From Flavobacterium hercynium (GTDB taxonomy: Bacteria; Bacteroidota; Bacteroidia; Flavobacteriales; Flavobacteriaceae): DNA of 64,000 nt. The position numbers and the translations under genes were made by a program. The notes beneath the pieces are model-generated. The model was not told the DNA's origin. It saw only the letters and a program-made list of their open reading frames with translations, and searched no databases. Numbering within the stretch: the first letter of the stretch is position 1; every line of letters begins with the position of its first letter. The stretch is from assembly GCF_002217285.1 (NCBI RefSeq), contig NZ_MUGW01000008.1, positions 196,396 through 260,395 on the forward strand. Direction: 5' to 3'. Of the stretch, positions 1 to 8,946 are shown piece after piece.

Positions 1-250
1 GCCTTTGCGTCTTTGCGTGACAATCCGGAACCTTATAAATCAAATTCATCACCAATAGCCAAAGAATCAGCACGAACAGCCGTTGAATCCGGTGCTTTCA
101 TTCGCAATAACGAACGAGTATTTCCGGAAATATAAACAGGCAATTGATTAATTGTATCTTCAGAAATCAGAACGCCCGCGTCATAACATTAAACTGTTTA
201 GGAATTTTTGGTTTTTTATAGCATAATCCTTTAGATTTTTCTGATTGGTA
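1..250 (-). pseudogene. Decayed copy of the 3' end of the neighbouring transglycosylase gene
   Basis: Read on the minus strand, this stretch matches the last ~70 codons of the intact gene at 504-2468, including the same end (DEFDL then TAA at 33-35, against GEFDL in the intact gene). The match stops near 245. About 45 codons next to the stop are still close to the intact protein, with roughly eight differences. Upstream of these, the codon matching an Arg of the intact gene is TGA, and there is one extra base near 172-180, so the copy cannot be read through. The 3' flank (CTTTGCGTGACAATCCGG) is also shared. The copy may extend beyond the left edge. I see no other gene in 1-503. Confidence 0.8.
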
Positions 251-332
251 ACTTTGAATGACGGATTAGAAATTGAAGTTTCTCTTACTTATAAAGAGGA
301 GTTTTTAAGAAATTTTAAGTAATTTGTTTATT

Positions 333-490
333 CACGCAAAGACGCTAAGGCGCAAAGTTTTTGTCATTTTTGACAGAGTAGGAAGAGATAGCGAATAGAC
401 AAAGTAAATCACACAAGTTTATCCACAAAGATCAATTTCATTCTTTGCGTCAGGTATAATAAAAACTTTGCGACTTTGCGACTTTGCGTG
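333..490. repeat. Inverted pair of CGCAAAG-type intergenic repeats
   Basis: A unit of about 25 bases at 333-357, built on CACGCAAAGACGC and GGCGCAAAG, faces an inverted unit at 466-490 (CTTTGCG repeated, ending CTTTGCGTG). A shorter piece, TTCTTTGCGTCA, lies at 441-452, and another CTTTGCG run begins at position 4. Small repeats of this kind are common between genes in Flavobacterium. They bracket the decayed transglycosylase copy and the intact gene's 3' end. Confidence 0.7.
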
Positions 491-503
491 ACAATCCGGA
501 ATC

Positions 504-2468
504 TTATAAATCAAATTCACCTTCAATAGCGAGTGAATCAAGCTTTATTGCAGTAGAATCCGGTGCTTTAATTCGTAATAACGAACGAGCATTTCCGGAA
601 ATATAAACAGGCAATTGATTAATTGTATCTTCAGAAATCAGAACACCACGTCGCAACATTAAATTGCTTAGGAATTTTTGGTTTTTTATAGCATAATCCT
701 TTAAATTTCCCTGATCGTTAAATTGATACATGAACTTTCGTGGTTTCGGAATTATAGTTGCCAGGAACAAACATTCGTCAAGCGATAATGTAGATGGACT
801 TTTCTGGAAGTAAAAATGACTTGCTTCGCCAATTCCGTATACATTTGGTCCCCATTCGATAATGTTGAAATAAACTTCCAGCATTCTTTCTTTGCTTACC
901 ACACGATTGTTTTCAAGAATGTAAACCAGTAAGATTTCTTCAAGTTTACGTGATAAGGTTTTTTCTCGGGTCAGAAAAACATTCTTAATCAATTGCATAC
1001 TAATGGTACTTGCTCCACGGGAGAACTTTTTGGTTTTAATGTTTTTTAAGATCGATTGCTTGAAGGCTTCATTAATAAATCCGCGGTGCGAAAAGAAAGA
1101 AGGATCTTCTGTCGTAAGAACAGATTTTCTTAAATAAGGCGATATCTGATCTAAAGGCGTATAATTCGAATTTGCATTGCCAACCAAAACAGGTCTCTGC
1201 ATTACATTCTGAATAATAGCGCGGTAAACAAATTCGCCATTTAACTTGTTAAGATTTGCTTCACCGTATTTGGTGATTTTTAGATTTTCCTTGTTCAGTT
1301 TACTGTCAAAGACTAAAGTATTGGGTTTGTTTTTGTTGAATTTGAAATCAAGACTATAATTAAAACTTCCTGTAGCTTCCATTCCCTGAAAATGGGTAAA
1401 CAAACCGTCTGGTAATGAAACAATAAAATCCTGAGCCTGCATTTTAGGAATTTCAACTTTCAGTGTATAAATAGTATCAGATTCTGTATTGTAGGAAACA
1501 TAAGGTTTAACTTTTGTTTTGTTCAACTGCATTGAAGATGTGCTGTCAATTGAAATGAAGTCGTCGCCTAATAAAAAGCGGTAATCGAAACGTGCACTTT
1601 TGATGACAACATCCTTACTTGCAATTTTAGGATGATTTAATGTCAAGTTGGCGATAGAAGTATAGCCGTCGATGTGCAATTCACTTCCGTCTTTTTCAAT
1701 ATTGGCTACGTTTAAACGAATAGAATCAAAACTTGCTTTCAAATTATAACGTTCATCCAGATACGGAACTTTGATTGCTCCTGTATCGAGATTAAAAAAT
1801 CGAATATCTGCTTTTTTATTTCTCGGATCAGCAAAACCTTTTATGTTCCAACGTTGGTCAAAATTGTTTGCTTGAACATGAAGGTTTGTTTCGAGCTGTT
1901 TGTTGTTTAAAACGAGCTTATTTACCGCTACAGTCGCTTTTTTGCCATTATCATCAATCTTGAAATTAAGATTCTCTAATTTCATGTCAGTAGGAACCAG
2001 ATTCAATAGCTTTGAAATAATACGATAAGCAAATGTGGCATATTTTCGCTTTTCATTATTATCCTTATCTGTTTTATCCTTTTTTAGAAAAGCATCAAAA
2101 TTGCGTACTTTTCCTTTTTTTACAAATTGAATGTAGCCATTGTTGATTTTTAAAGTTCCAAGTTGAACATCTCCAACTAACAAACTTGATAAGTTAACGC
2201 TGGTTTCTATTTTTTTGATGTTGCAAAGTGTATCTGCATTTTTAGGAACCAGAATAACATCGGTTAATTTTATACCTGATAAACCTTCAAACGAAGCCGT
2301 TTTTACAGAAAAAGTACTGTTGTATTCGGTATCCATTTTAGTGGTTACTTTCGCAATTGCTTTTTTTAGAAGCGCATCACGAAAAAAGTAAAAGCCCAAA
2401 AAAAGCACTACTAATATCAAAATGAATATTAAGAGTGCTTTATATATTTTTTGTTTCGGAAATTTCAT
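504..2468 (-). CDS. Membrane-anchored GT51 transglycosylase domain protein with AsmA-like N-terminal half
   Basis: Predicted inner-membrane protein of 654 aa that polymerises peptidoglycan glycan strands from lipid II. Residues ~8-28 are a single membrane anchor. Residues ~30-400 are a long beta-rich region resembling AsmA-type proteins (repeated short blocks such as LKINNGYIQF and LENLNFKI). The GT51 domain is at ~425-600, with TTEDPSFFSHRG (catalytic Glu near 453), RGASTISMQLIKN and RKLEEILLVYILE, followed by NIIEWGPNVYGIGEAS. There is no penicillin-binding transpeptidase domain, so this is a monofunctional enzyme rather than a class A PBP. It starts 20 bp after radA on the same strand and probably shares its transcript. 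A broken copy of its tail lies at 1-250. Family assignment is firm; the role of the N-terminal half is unknown. Confidence 0.88.
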   Translation of the reverse strand: MKFPKQKIYKALLIFILILVVLFLGFYFFRDALLKKAIAKVTTKMDTEYNSTFSVKTASFEGLSGIKLTDVILVPKNADTLCNIKKIETSVNLSSLLVGDVQLGTLKINNGYIQFVKKGKVRNFDAFLKKDKTDKDNNEKRKYATFAYRIISKLLNLVPTDMKLENLNFKIDDNGKKATVAVNKLVLNNKQLETNLHVQANNFDQRWNIKGFADPRNKKADIRFFNLDTGAIKVPYLDERYNLKASFDSIRLNVANIEKDGSELHIDGYTSIANLTLNHPKIASKDVVIKSARFDYRFLLGDDFISIDSTSSMQLNKTKVKPYVSYNTESDTIYTLKVEIPKMQAQDFIVSLPDGLFTHFQGMEATGSFNYSLDFKFNKNKPNTLVFDSKLNKENLKITKYGEANLNKLNGEFVYRAIIQNVMQRPVLVGNANSNYTPLDQISPYLRKSVLTTEDPSFFSHRGFINEAFKQSILKNIKTKKFSRGASTISMQLIKNVFLTREKTLSRKLEEILLVYILENNRVVSKERMLEVYFNIIEWGPNVYGIGEASHFYFQKSPSTLSLDECLFLATIIPKPRKFMYQFNDQGNLKDYAIKNQKFLSNLMLRRGVLISEDTINQLPVYISGNARSLLRIKAPDSTAIKLDSLAIEGEFDL

Positions 2469-2488
2469 AAGGTAGTTTTGAAAAAAGA

Positions 2489-3850
2489 TTAACCAAAAAG
2501 AATGCTTGCTACATCCTCAATTTTAGTTACAAGTTCAATTTTTATTCCTGTATTTTTTAATGCAATTTTGTTGTATTTAGATACAAAGATCGTGTTGAAG
2601 CCCAGTTTTTCAGCCTCTTGTATACGTTGATCTACACGATTCACCGGACGAATTTCTCCAGACAAACCTACTTCACCGGCAAAACAAAAACCTTTGGTTA
2701 CCGGAATATCCTCGTTAGACGATAAAATTGCAGCAACAACAGCAAGGTCAATGGCAGGATCATCAACAGAAATTCCACCTGTTACGTTTAGAAAAACATC
2801 TTTTGCACCTAAACGAAATCCGGCTCTTTTTTCTAAAACCGCCAAAATCATGTTTAGCCTTTTAGCATTATATCCCGTAGTGCTTCGCTGAGGTGTTCCG
2901 TAAACGGCTGTACTCACCAGCGATTGTATTTCGATCATCAACGGTCGCATGCCTTCCATGGTTGTGGCAATTGCAGTTCCAGACATTTCTTCGTCTTTGT
3001 GGGAAATCAATATTTCTGACGGATTAGAAACTTCTCGTAAACCGCTTCCCAGCATTTCGTAAATTCCTAATTCAGCAGTAGAACCAAAACGGTTTTTAAG
3101 AGAGCGCAAAATTCGGTATACATGGTTTCGGTCGCCTTCAAACTGTAAAACGGTATCAACCATGTGCTCCAGAATTTTTGGTCCCGCAATGTTTCCATCT
3201 TTGGTGATATGTCCAATTAGAATAACCGGAATATTAGTTTCTTTAGCAAATTTGATAAGTTCAGCGGTAGTTTCTCTAATCTGAGAAATACTTCCCGCAG
3301 TTGATTCGATATAATCTGTATGCAAAGTCTGAATAGAGTCAATAATGACAATTTCAGGTTGCATAGCTTCGATTTGTTTGAATATATTTTGCGTTTTAGT
3401 TTCCGTCAAAATATAACAATTGTCGCTATTTGGAGTGATACGTTCAGCGCGCATCTTTATTTGTTTCTGACTTTCTTCGCCGGAAACATAAAGTGTTTTA
3501 TAAGGTAACTTTAAAGAGATTTGCAGCAAAAGCGTACTTTTTCCAATTCCCGGTTCACCCCCTAAAAGTGTTAAAGATCCGGGAACCAATCCACCGCCAA
3601 GAACTCGATTTAGTTCTCCGTCGGTGGTGTTCATCCTTACTTCTTGTGCCGAATCGATCTCGTTAATTTTTAACGGACGTGGTGCTTTGTTTGTTGGAGT
3701 AGGTTCGCTCTTCCAGGCTACTTTCTCCTGCTTCTGAATAATTTCTTCAGCAATAGTATTCCATTCTTTGCAAGCATTGCATTGTCCTTGCCATTTAGCA
3801 TATTGAGTTCCGCAATTTTGACAAAAAAAAGAAGTTTTAACTTTTGACAT
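2489..3850 (-). CDS. radA: DNA repair protein RadA
   Basis: RadA (Sms), a RecA-like ATPase that drives branch migration during recombinational repair. The 453 aa length is normal. Four cysteines at 10, 13, 24 and 27 form the N-terminal zinc finger. A Walker A motif GEPGIGKST lies near residue 100. The RadA signature KNRFGS is near 253, and residues ~290-450 form the Lon protease-like domain (GGISVDDPAIDLA). All expected elements are present. The ATG overlaps the stop of the upstream hydrolase gene by one base (TAATG), which suggests translational coupling. The GT51 gene follows after 20 bp. Confidence 0.96.
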   Translation of the reverse strand: MSKVKTSFFCQNCGTQYAKWQGQCNACKEWNTIAEEIIQKQEKVAWKSEPTPTNKAPRPLKINEIDSAQEVRMNTTDGELNRVLGGGLVPGSLTLLGGEPGIGKSTLLLQISLKLPYKTLYVSGEESQKQIKMRAERITPNSDNCYILTETKTQNIFKQIEAMQPEIVIIDSIQTLHTDYIESTAGSISQIRETTAELIKFAKETNIPVILIGHITKDGNIAGPKILEHMVDTVLQFEGDRNHVYRILRSLKNRFGSTAELGIYEMLGSGLREVSNPSEILISHKDEEMSGTAIATTMEGMRPLMIEIQSLVSTAVYGTPQRSTTGYNAKRLNMILAVLEKRAGFRLGAKDVFLNVTGGISVDDPAIDLAVVAAILSSNEDIPVTKGFCFAGEVGLSGEIRPVNRVDQRIQEAEKLGFNTIFVSKYNKIALKNTGIKIELVTKIEDVASILFG

Positions 3851-5004
3851 TATTTGGTTTTTTTTGCAAGCGTATTCATTTCATCAATCTTGTCATACAT
3901 CAAATCCTTGTTCAAATCGCCAATTGGCTCCATTTGCGAAGCATTCTGGTATTTTTTTGAAGCTCTTTTAGGATCGCCCATTTTTTCAAGCATTAATCCC
4001 AATTCATATTCACCCAACATCGATTTTGGATAATGTACATTTCCAATTTCAGCCATTTTACCTAATTCATCATAGGCGTTTTTCTTTAGGATAAGATTCT
4101 CAATTACTTTAAAATCAGTCATTCTAACCGGAATTTGTACACCCAAAACTTTAGACATAGTATTGTACTTGTTTTCTAAGTAATCAGCATAACCGCTTTC
4201 AAGTATGGCAATTTTATCATTAAATTCTGCTGAATTTATAGGGCGGTATACTTCAAAAATTTGGTATAAGGCATTTGGAATAGAAGGTAAAACTTCAGTA
4301 TAGTGAGTTGTGTTTTTGAAAACATCAAATTTATAATTGACTAAAGGATTGTTAGCAAGTTTAATATTGCTGTTTAGTTTTTCGATTGGTTCTTTGATTT
4401 TTTTGATGTCACCATCTGCTACAGAAAGGTAATAGAAGAAAGGTTCTGTTACTTTAGCAAATTTTTCAGGAACACGAACTTCCATTTTAGGTGCAAGTTC
4501 AGGGCTTAAGCAAATGTAACCGTTGAATAAAGGTTTCTCTTTGTACAAAAAGAAATTAATAAAACTTGCTGTAATGTCATGACCTGCAATAATTCTGAAA
4601 GGAGAGGTACGGTATTTTTTTTCGATATGCGGAATTAATTCTGCCCCAATGAATTCAAAAAAATCTGCACCTTTTTCAAAAGGAAGACCATTTATTTCAT
4701 CAATAGTACTATCGTCATAACGTTCCTGATCTTTGTTTTGATGAATACCAATAATAATCATTTCCGGCAAATCACCCCAGTAAGAACCATAACTAACAGC
4801 TCCCGAGAAAGGATCAAATAAATAATCACCATCTAAAAGGTATAAAACAGGATATTTTTTTTCTGGATTTGCTTCGTAAGATTCAGGAAGTCCGATGGTT
4901 ATTCTGCGCTCTTCTCCAAGTTTTACAGATTTAATGTTGTCGAATCTCTTTTGTGCGAAAGCAGTTACTGAGATTAAAGTAAGTAATAAGTAAACTTTTT
5001 TCAT
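3850..5004 (-). CDS. Secreted Fes/IroE-like alpha/beta hydrolase with Asp at the nucleophile position
   Basis: I chose the start at 5004 rather than 5031 because it gives a clean signal peptide (MKKVYLLLTLISVTAFAQ), for 384 aa. The fold is that of the putative esterase family (Fes, IroE, COG2819): YPVLYLLDGDYLFD near residue 60, a nucleophile elbow near 140, and the C-terminal catalytic His in THYTEVLPSIPNAL. The elbow reads IIAGHDITASF, where the family normally has GHSxGG, so Ser is replaced by Asp (codon at 4576-4578). The last ~80 residues look like TPR helices. The enzyme may use Asp as nucleophile, or may no longer be catalytic. It is first in the run hydrolase, radA, GT51. The substrate cannot be read from the sequence. 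Confidence 0.8.
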   Translation of the reverse strand: MKKVYLLLTLISVTAFAQKRFDNIKSVKLGEERRITIGLPESYEANPEKKYPVLYLLDGDYLFDPFSGAVSYGSYWGDLPEMIIIGIHQNKDQERYDDSTIDEINGLPFEKGADFFEFIGAELIPHIEKKYRTSPFRIIAGHDITASFINFFLYKEKPLFNGYICLSPELAPKMEVRVPEKFAKVTEPFFYYLSVADGDIKKIKEPIEKLNSNIKLANNPLVNYKFDVFKNTTHYTEVLPSIPNALYQIFEVYRPINSAEFNDKIAILESGYADYLENKYNTMSKVLGVQIPVRMTDFKVIENLILKKNAYDELGKMAEIGNVHYPKSMLGEYELGLMLEKMGDPKRASKKYQNASQMEPIGDLNKDLMYDKIDEMNTLAKKTK

Positions 5005-5200
5005 GATTTGGTTCATTTCAGTGAATATCAAGTATTGAAATAATGTAGCAATATAACACTTTATTTACGTTTTTATTATTTAGTAATTTTAAAAAGTAAG
5101 AATAAAGGTCTTGCTTGAAATTTATTTTGTTTCAGGCAAAAGCAAGCTTCTTTGACAAAATAGATTTGACAAATCGAGAGAAAGAAAGTGTAAAAAAAGT

Positions 5201-5551
5201 TTAAGTCAGCGAATTATCATTTTCATTAGGAAAAATGATCCATGGTTTGAAGGTTTTTGCCTCTTCGAATTCCAGGGTTGCATAAGAAATAATGATAATA
5301 ATATCGTCTTTCTGAACTTTTCTGGCTGCAGGACCATTCAGTGTAATTTCACCTGAATTTTTTTCTCCTTTAATCGCGTAAGTTTCAAAGCGTTCGCCAT
5401 TATTAATATTTACAATAGATACTTTCTCGCCTTCAATAATATTTGAAGCCTCCAGTAATGTTTCGTCGATAGTAATACTGCCAATATAATTTAAATCAGC
5501 ACCAGTTACTTTTACACGATGAATTTTTGATTTTATAACTTGAATTTGCAT
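5201..5551 (-). CDS. panD: Aspartate 1-decarboxylase
   Basis: Pyruvoyl enzyme that makes beta-alanine from aspartate for pantothenate. It has 116 aa, the usual size. The self-cleavage site is visible as YIGSITID, with Gly24-Ser25. The conserved NGERFETY and LNGPAARKVQKDD segments follow. It lies 14 bp downstream of panC on the same strand, so the two steps that form and use beta-alanine are probably co-transcribed. The 196 bp between this gene and the hydrolase hold only a weak short inverted repeat (5110-5116 with 5140-5146). Confidence 0.96.
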   Translation of the reverse strand: MQIQVIKSKIHRVKVTGADLNYIGSITIDETLLEASNIIEGEKVSIVNINNGERFETYAIKGEKNSGEITLNGPAARKVQKDDIIIIISYATLEFEEAKTFKPWIIFPNENDNSLT

Positions 5552-5565
5552 TTTGCAAAGGTAAT

Positions 5566-6414
5566 TTAATTTAATGAAATGGTGTCAATCAACCTTATAG
5601 AATTAACAAATACCGCTATAAATGCACGGTAATTTTTGTCTTTACTTTTAAGATCGATAGGTAATAATGTTGATTCGTCAGCAATAACAAAATATTCTAG
5701 TTCAAACATCTTGTTGTCTTTGAAAGAATTTTCTACAAATTCTATCGTTTCCTCAGGAGTGCCCGTCTGGAAAATAGCTTTTGCCTCTGTTAAAACTTTA
5801 TAAATGATAGCAGCTTCTTTTCGTTCTTCGGCTGTTAGACGCTCATTTCGGGAACTCATTGCCAATTGACTTTCTTCTCTATAAATGGGACAACCAACAA
5901 CATTCACAGGAATGTCATTTTTTTCAACCATTTTTTTGACAATCTGCAATTGCTGAAAATCTTTCTCTCCAAAGTAAGCATTGGTTGGTGTAACGATTTC
6001 AAACAAGCGTTTCACGATCGTACCAACACCATTGAAATGTCCAGGTCTGAATTTACCTTCCATTTGATTTTCAAGTCCGTCAAAGTCAAAATTTTGAGAA
6101 ACCGTGTTTCCTTCATAAATATCTTCAACAGAAGGAGCATATAAAATGATTTTGTCGCTTAAAACGCGCATTTTTTTTACGTCCTCTTCCAGAGTTCTTG
6201 GATATTTTTCCAGATCTTCAGGATTATTAAATTGAGTGGGGTTGACGAAAATACTAACAACAGTGTCGTCGTTTTCTTTTAGAGATCGTTGCATTAAAGC
6301 GAGATGCCCTTGGTGTAAAGCGCCCATTGTTGGTACAAACCCGATGGTCGAATTTGCGGTTTTGATAGTTTTTAAATAAGCTATCAGAGCGACTTTACCG
6401 TAGAAAATATGCAT
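5566..6414 (-). CDS. panC: Pantothenate synthetase
   Basis: Joins pantoate and beta-alanine, using ATP. I chose the Met at 6414 (MHIFYGKVALIAYL, 282 aa), which gives the family's usual length; an in-frame ATG at 6444 would add ten unconserved residues. Motifs seen are GFVPTMGALHQGHLALM (the HIGH-like nucleotide site), SIFVNPTQFNNPEDL, YFGEKDFQQL and MSSRNERL. It is first of a panC-panD pair and divergent from the glycogen synthase-like gene at 6523. Confidence 0.95.
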   Translation of the reverse strand: MHIFYGKVALIAYLKTIKTANSTIGFVPTMGALHQGHLALMQRSLKENDDTVVSIFVNPTQFNNPEDLEKYPRTLEEDVKKMRVLSDKIILYAPSVEDIYEGNTVSQNFDFDGLENQMEGKFRPGHFNGVGTIVKRLFEIVTPTNAYFGEKDFQQLQIVKKMVEKNDIPVNVVGCPIYREESQLAMSSRNERLTAEERKEAAIIYKVLTEAKAIFQTGTPEETIEFVENSFKDNKMFELEYFVIADESTLLPIDLKSKDKNYRAFIAVFVNSIRLIDTISLN

Positions 6415-6476
6415 GAGGGTATTATTAAAATTTAGTGCAAACATAATATATTAGTTAATAACTGCATAAATTTTTG

Positions 6477-6484
6477 TAATTTTG
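6477..6484 (+). promoter_or_regulatory. -7 element TAATTTTG upstream of the 6523 operon
   Basis: TAATTTTG matches the Bacteroidota consensus TAnnTTTG and lies 39 bp before the start at 6523. No exact TTG is seen 17-19 bp upstream, where the sequence is AT-rich (TTA). Confidence 0.5.
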
Positions 6485-6522
6485 CAACGTTTTTATTACC
6501 AAAAATTAAGTAAAATACTATT

Positions 6523-7329
6523 ATGAAAGATAAGAGGATATTATACGTATCATCTGAAGTCGTGCCTTATTTGGCTGAAAATGAGGTTTCTTTAATGTCT
6601 TATGACGTTCCAAAAATGATCAACGATCAAGGAGGTCAGATAAGAATTTTCATGCCAAGGTATGGAAATATAAACGAAAGAAGACACCAGCTACACGAAG
6701 TAATTAGACTTTCAGGAATGAATTTGGTAGTGAATGACTTAGATATGCCATTGATTATCAAGGTAGCTTCAATCCCGAAGGAAAGAATTCAGGTTTATTT
6801 TATTGACAATGATGAATATTTTAAGCGAAAAGCAACTTTTGCTGACGAAGAAGGTGTTCTTTATCCTGATAACGACGAACGTGCTATATTTTTTGCAAAA
6901 GGAGTTGTTGAAACTGTAAAAAAATTAAATTGGGTTCCTGATATTATTCACGTACACGGTTGGCTTGCAGCGATGCTGCCAATTTACATGAAACATTATT
7001 ATAAAAATGAAGCCTTGTTTTCTGAAACTAAAATTGTAACCTCTGTTTATGGTCAGTCTTTCGATGAGAATTTAGATTTAGAGATGATCAATAAGGTTAA
7101 ATTTGATGGTGTTCCGCATGATTCAGTTGCGGATTTGGAAATCCCAAATTACGAAAATGTAATGAAAGCCAGTATTTTGCATTCTGACGCTGTAATTATT
7201 GCATCGCCAAATGTATCTTCAAGTTTAACAAAATTTATAGAATCTTCAGGAAAACCTTTTTTACCTTTCGCCACGAAAGATGCATTCGCAGAAGCGTATA
7301 CAAATTTCTACAAAGATATGGGGCTTTAA
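6523..7329 (+). CDS. Glycogen/starch synthase-like protein, GT5 N-terminal domain only
   Basis: A 268-aa protein that matches only the N-terminal Rossmann domain of GT5 glycogen/starch synthases. The start ILYVSSEVVPYLAENEVSLM corresponds to the ADP-glucose-binding N-terminus, although the usual K-x-G-G-L motif is not evident. PDIIHVHGWLAAMLPIYMK near residue 145 matches the family's HDW region. The second GT-B half is missing, because the protein ends at the domain boundary. Similar short forms are common in Flavobacteria, so this is probably a family form and not a recent truncation. Catalysis by this protein alone is doubtful. It is first of a likely three-gene operon with the DUF4270 lipoprotein (21 bp) and glmS. 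Confidence 0.75.
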   Translation: MKDKRILYVSSEVVPYLAENEVSLMSYDVPKMINDQGGQIRIFMPRYGNINERRHQLHEVIRLSGMNLVVNDLDMPLIIKVASIPKERIQVYFIDNDEYFKRKATFADEEGVLYPDNDERAIFFAKGVVETVKKLNWVPDIIHVHGWLAAMLPIYMKHYYKNEALFSETKIVTSVYGQSFDENLDLEMINKVKFDGVPHDSVADLEIPNYENVMKASILHSDAVIIASPNVSSSLTKFIESSGKPFLPFATKDAFAEAYTNFYKDMGL

Positions 7330-7350
7330 ATTTTAACTTTATAATTAAAC

Positions 7351-8937
7351 ATGCATAATACTTCTTTTATTAAGAAAATCGTACTAGCAGCTTCGGTTGT
7401 TCTTTTATATTCTTGCGACAAAGATTTTAATGCCATCGGCGAAGGGCTGATTGGTGATAATCATTTTGGATTGGAATCGGTAAAATATGATGTTTTGTCA
7501 TACAATCAGGAAATAAGTCCAATTCAATCCAATGCGTTGCTGGTTAATGCTTTAGGTATTTATGATGACCCTGTATTTGGTTCGACTACAGCCAATTTTG
7601 TAACACAAGTTAGTCTTACTACTTATGCGCCAACAATAGGAGAAGAACCAGTAGTTGAAAGTGTAGTCCTTAGTGTGCCTTACTTTAGTCATGTTACTGA
7701 GGCTAAAGCTGACAATGTTAATATTTATGCTTTAGATTCTATTTATGGAAATCGTGAGGGTAAAATTAAATTAAGTGTATATGAATCTGGAGTTCAAATG
7801 CGTGCTTCTTATTTTGATAATGGTTCGCAATATGCTCAGATGTATTATACAGATCAGGATGGTGATTTTGATACAAACAAAAAAATACATACATCAGGAA
7901 AACCATTAAATGATGATGCGACAGATTTAGGGCAAAATGAAACATTCTTTTTTAATCCGGCTCAATTAGAGAATTCTGTAACAGGCACTGATGGTAAAGT
8001 TACAGTAAGTAAAGTAGCACCTGAAATGCGTTTAAAATTGAATGCACAATTTTTTCAGGAGAAAATCTTGAATGCTGATGCTTCAAAACTTTCTAAAGCA
8101 GATCTTTTTCAAGAGTATTTTAGAGGTTTGTATTTTAAAGTTGAAAGAAGCGGAGGTAATCCTGCTTTGGCATTGCTTGATTTTACGAAAGGAAAAATTG
8201 TAATTAATTACAAAGCCAAAACTGCGATCACTACAGATCCTGATGAAACAAAAGAAGATAAGACGTTGACTATTGAGTTTAAGGGAGCTACTGCTAGTTT
8301 GCTTACCAGTACAAAAACGCCTGAATTTGAAACTGCAGTAACAACAGGTGTTGATACGCAACAAGGAGATGAAAGACTTTATTTAAAAGGAGGTCAAGGA
8401 TCACTTGCGGTTATTAAACTAAATGATTTTGCTGCTAAATTAGAGGAAATCAGAACAAATAAGTGGCTGATCAACGAAGCTAATTTGACATTTCATATTG
8501 ATGCAGAAAAAATGACGAATACAAGCGAGCCAAAAAGAGTGTATTTGTATGACTTGACTAATAATGTGCCTATTTTGGATTATGCAGATTCAAGTACGGA
8601 TCCGTCGGGAAATGTAAAATTGTCAAGAATTGTTTATAGTGGAATCATTAATTTAGATGCTTCAAAAAAAGGTGCGACTTATAAAATTAGATTAACGAAT
8701 CATATTCGTGATTTAATAAAAGATGCAACTGCTAAGAATGTAACATTAGGTTTGGTGGTTACAGAAGACATCAATACGATAACATCAAACAGATTAAAGC
8801 TGAAAAATGCTGAAATTTCAGAAGCACCAAGAGCATCAGTAATGAGTCCGCAAGGAACAATATTGTATGGTGGAAAATCTACTGTCCCAGAGGACAAAAG
8901 ATTACAGCTTCAAATTTATTACACGAAACCAAATTAA
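7351..8937 (+). CDS. DUF4270 family lipoprotein
   Basis: A 528-aa protein with a lipoprotein signal (VVLLYSCDKDF, lipobox Cys22) followed by the typical DUF4270 start, DFNAIGEGLIGDNHFG. The rest is a long beta-rich extracytoplasmic region without catalytic motifs that I recognise. DUF4270 proteins are found in Bacteroidota and their function is not known to me. The gene sits 21 bp after the GT5-like gene and 9 bp before glmS, which suggests a link to envelope sugar metabolism. That link is inference from position only. Confidence 0.85.
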   Translation: MHNTSFIKKIVLAASVVLLYSCDKDFNAIGEGLIGDNHFGLESVKYDVLSYNQEISPIQSNALLVNALGIYDDPVFGSTTANFVTQVSLTTYAPTIGEEPVVESVVLSVPYFSHVTEAKADNVNIYALDSIYGNREGKIKLSVYESGVQMRASYFDNGSQYAQMYYTDQDGDFDTNKKIHTSGKPLNDDATDLGQNETFFFNPAQLENSVTGTDGKVTVSKVAPEMRLKLNAQFFQEKILNADASKLSKADLFQEYFRGLYFKVERSGGNPALALLDFTKGKIVINYKAKTAITTDPDETKEDKTLTIEFKGATASLLTSTKTPEFETAVTTGVDTQQGDERLYLKGGQGSLAVIKLNDFAAKLEEIRTNKWLINEANLTFHIDAEKMTNTSEPKRVYLYDLTNNVPILDYADSSTDPSGNVKLSRIVYSGIINLDASKKGATYKIRLTNHIRDLIKDATAKNVTLGLVVTEDINTITSNRLKLKNAEISEAPRASVMSPQGTILYGGKSTVPEDKRLQLQIYYTKPN

Positions 8938-8946
8938 TAAATATAT

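Noticed and set aside
5110-5146. CTTGCTT / AAGCAAG inverted repeat after panD
   Set aside because: The stem is only 7 bp with a 23-base loop and no clear T-run on the minus strand.
8938-8946. Possible glmS ribozyme
   Set aside because: The gap to the upstream gene is only 9 bp, and no such structure fits.
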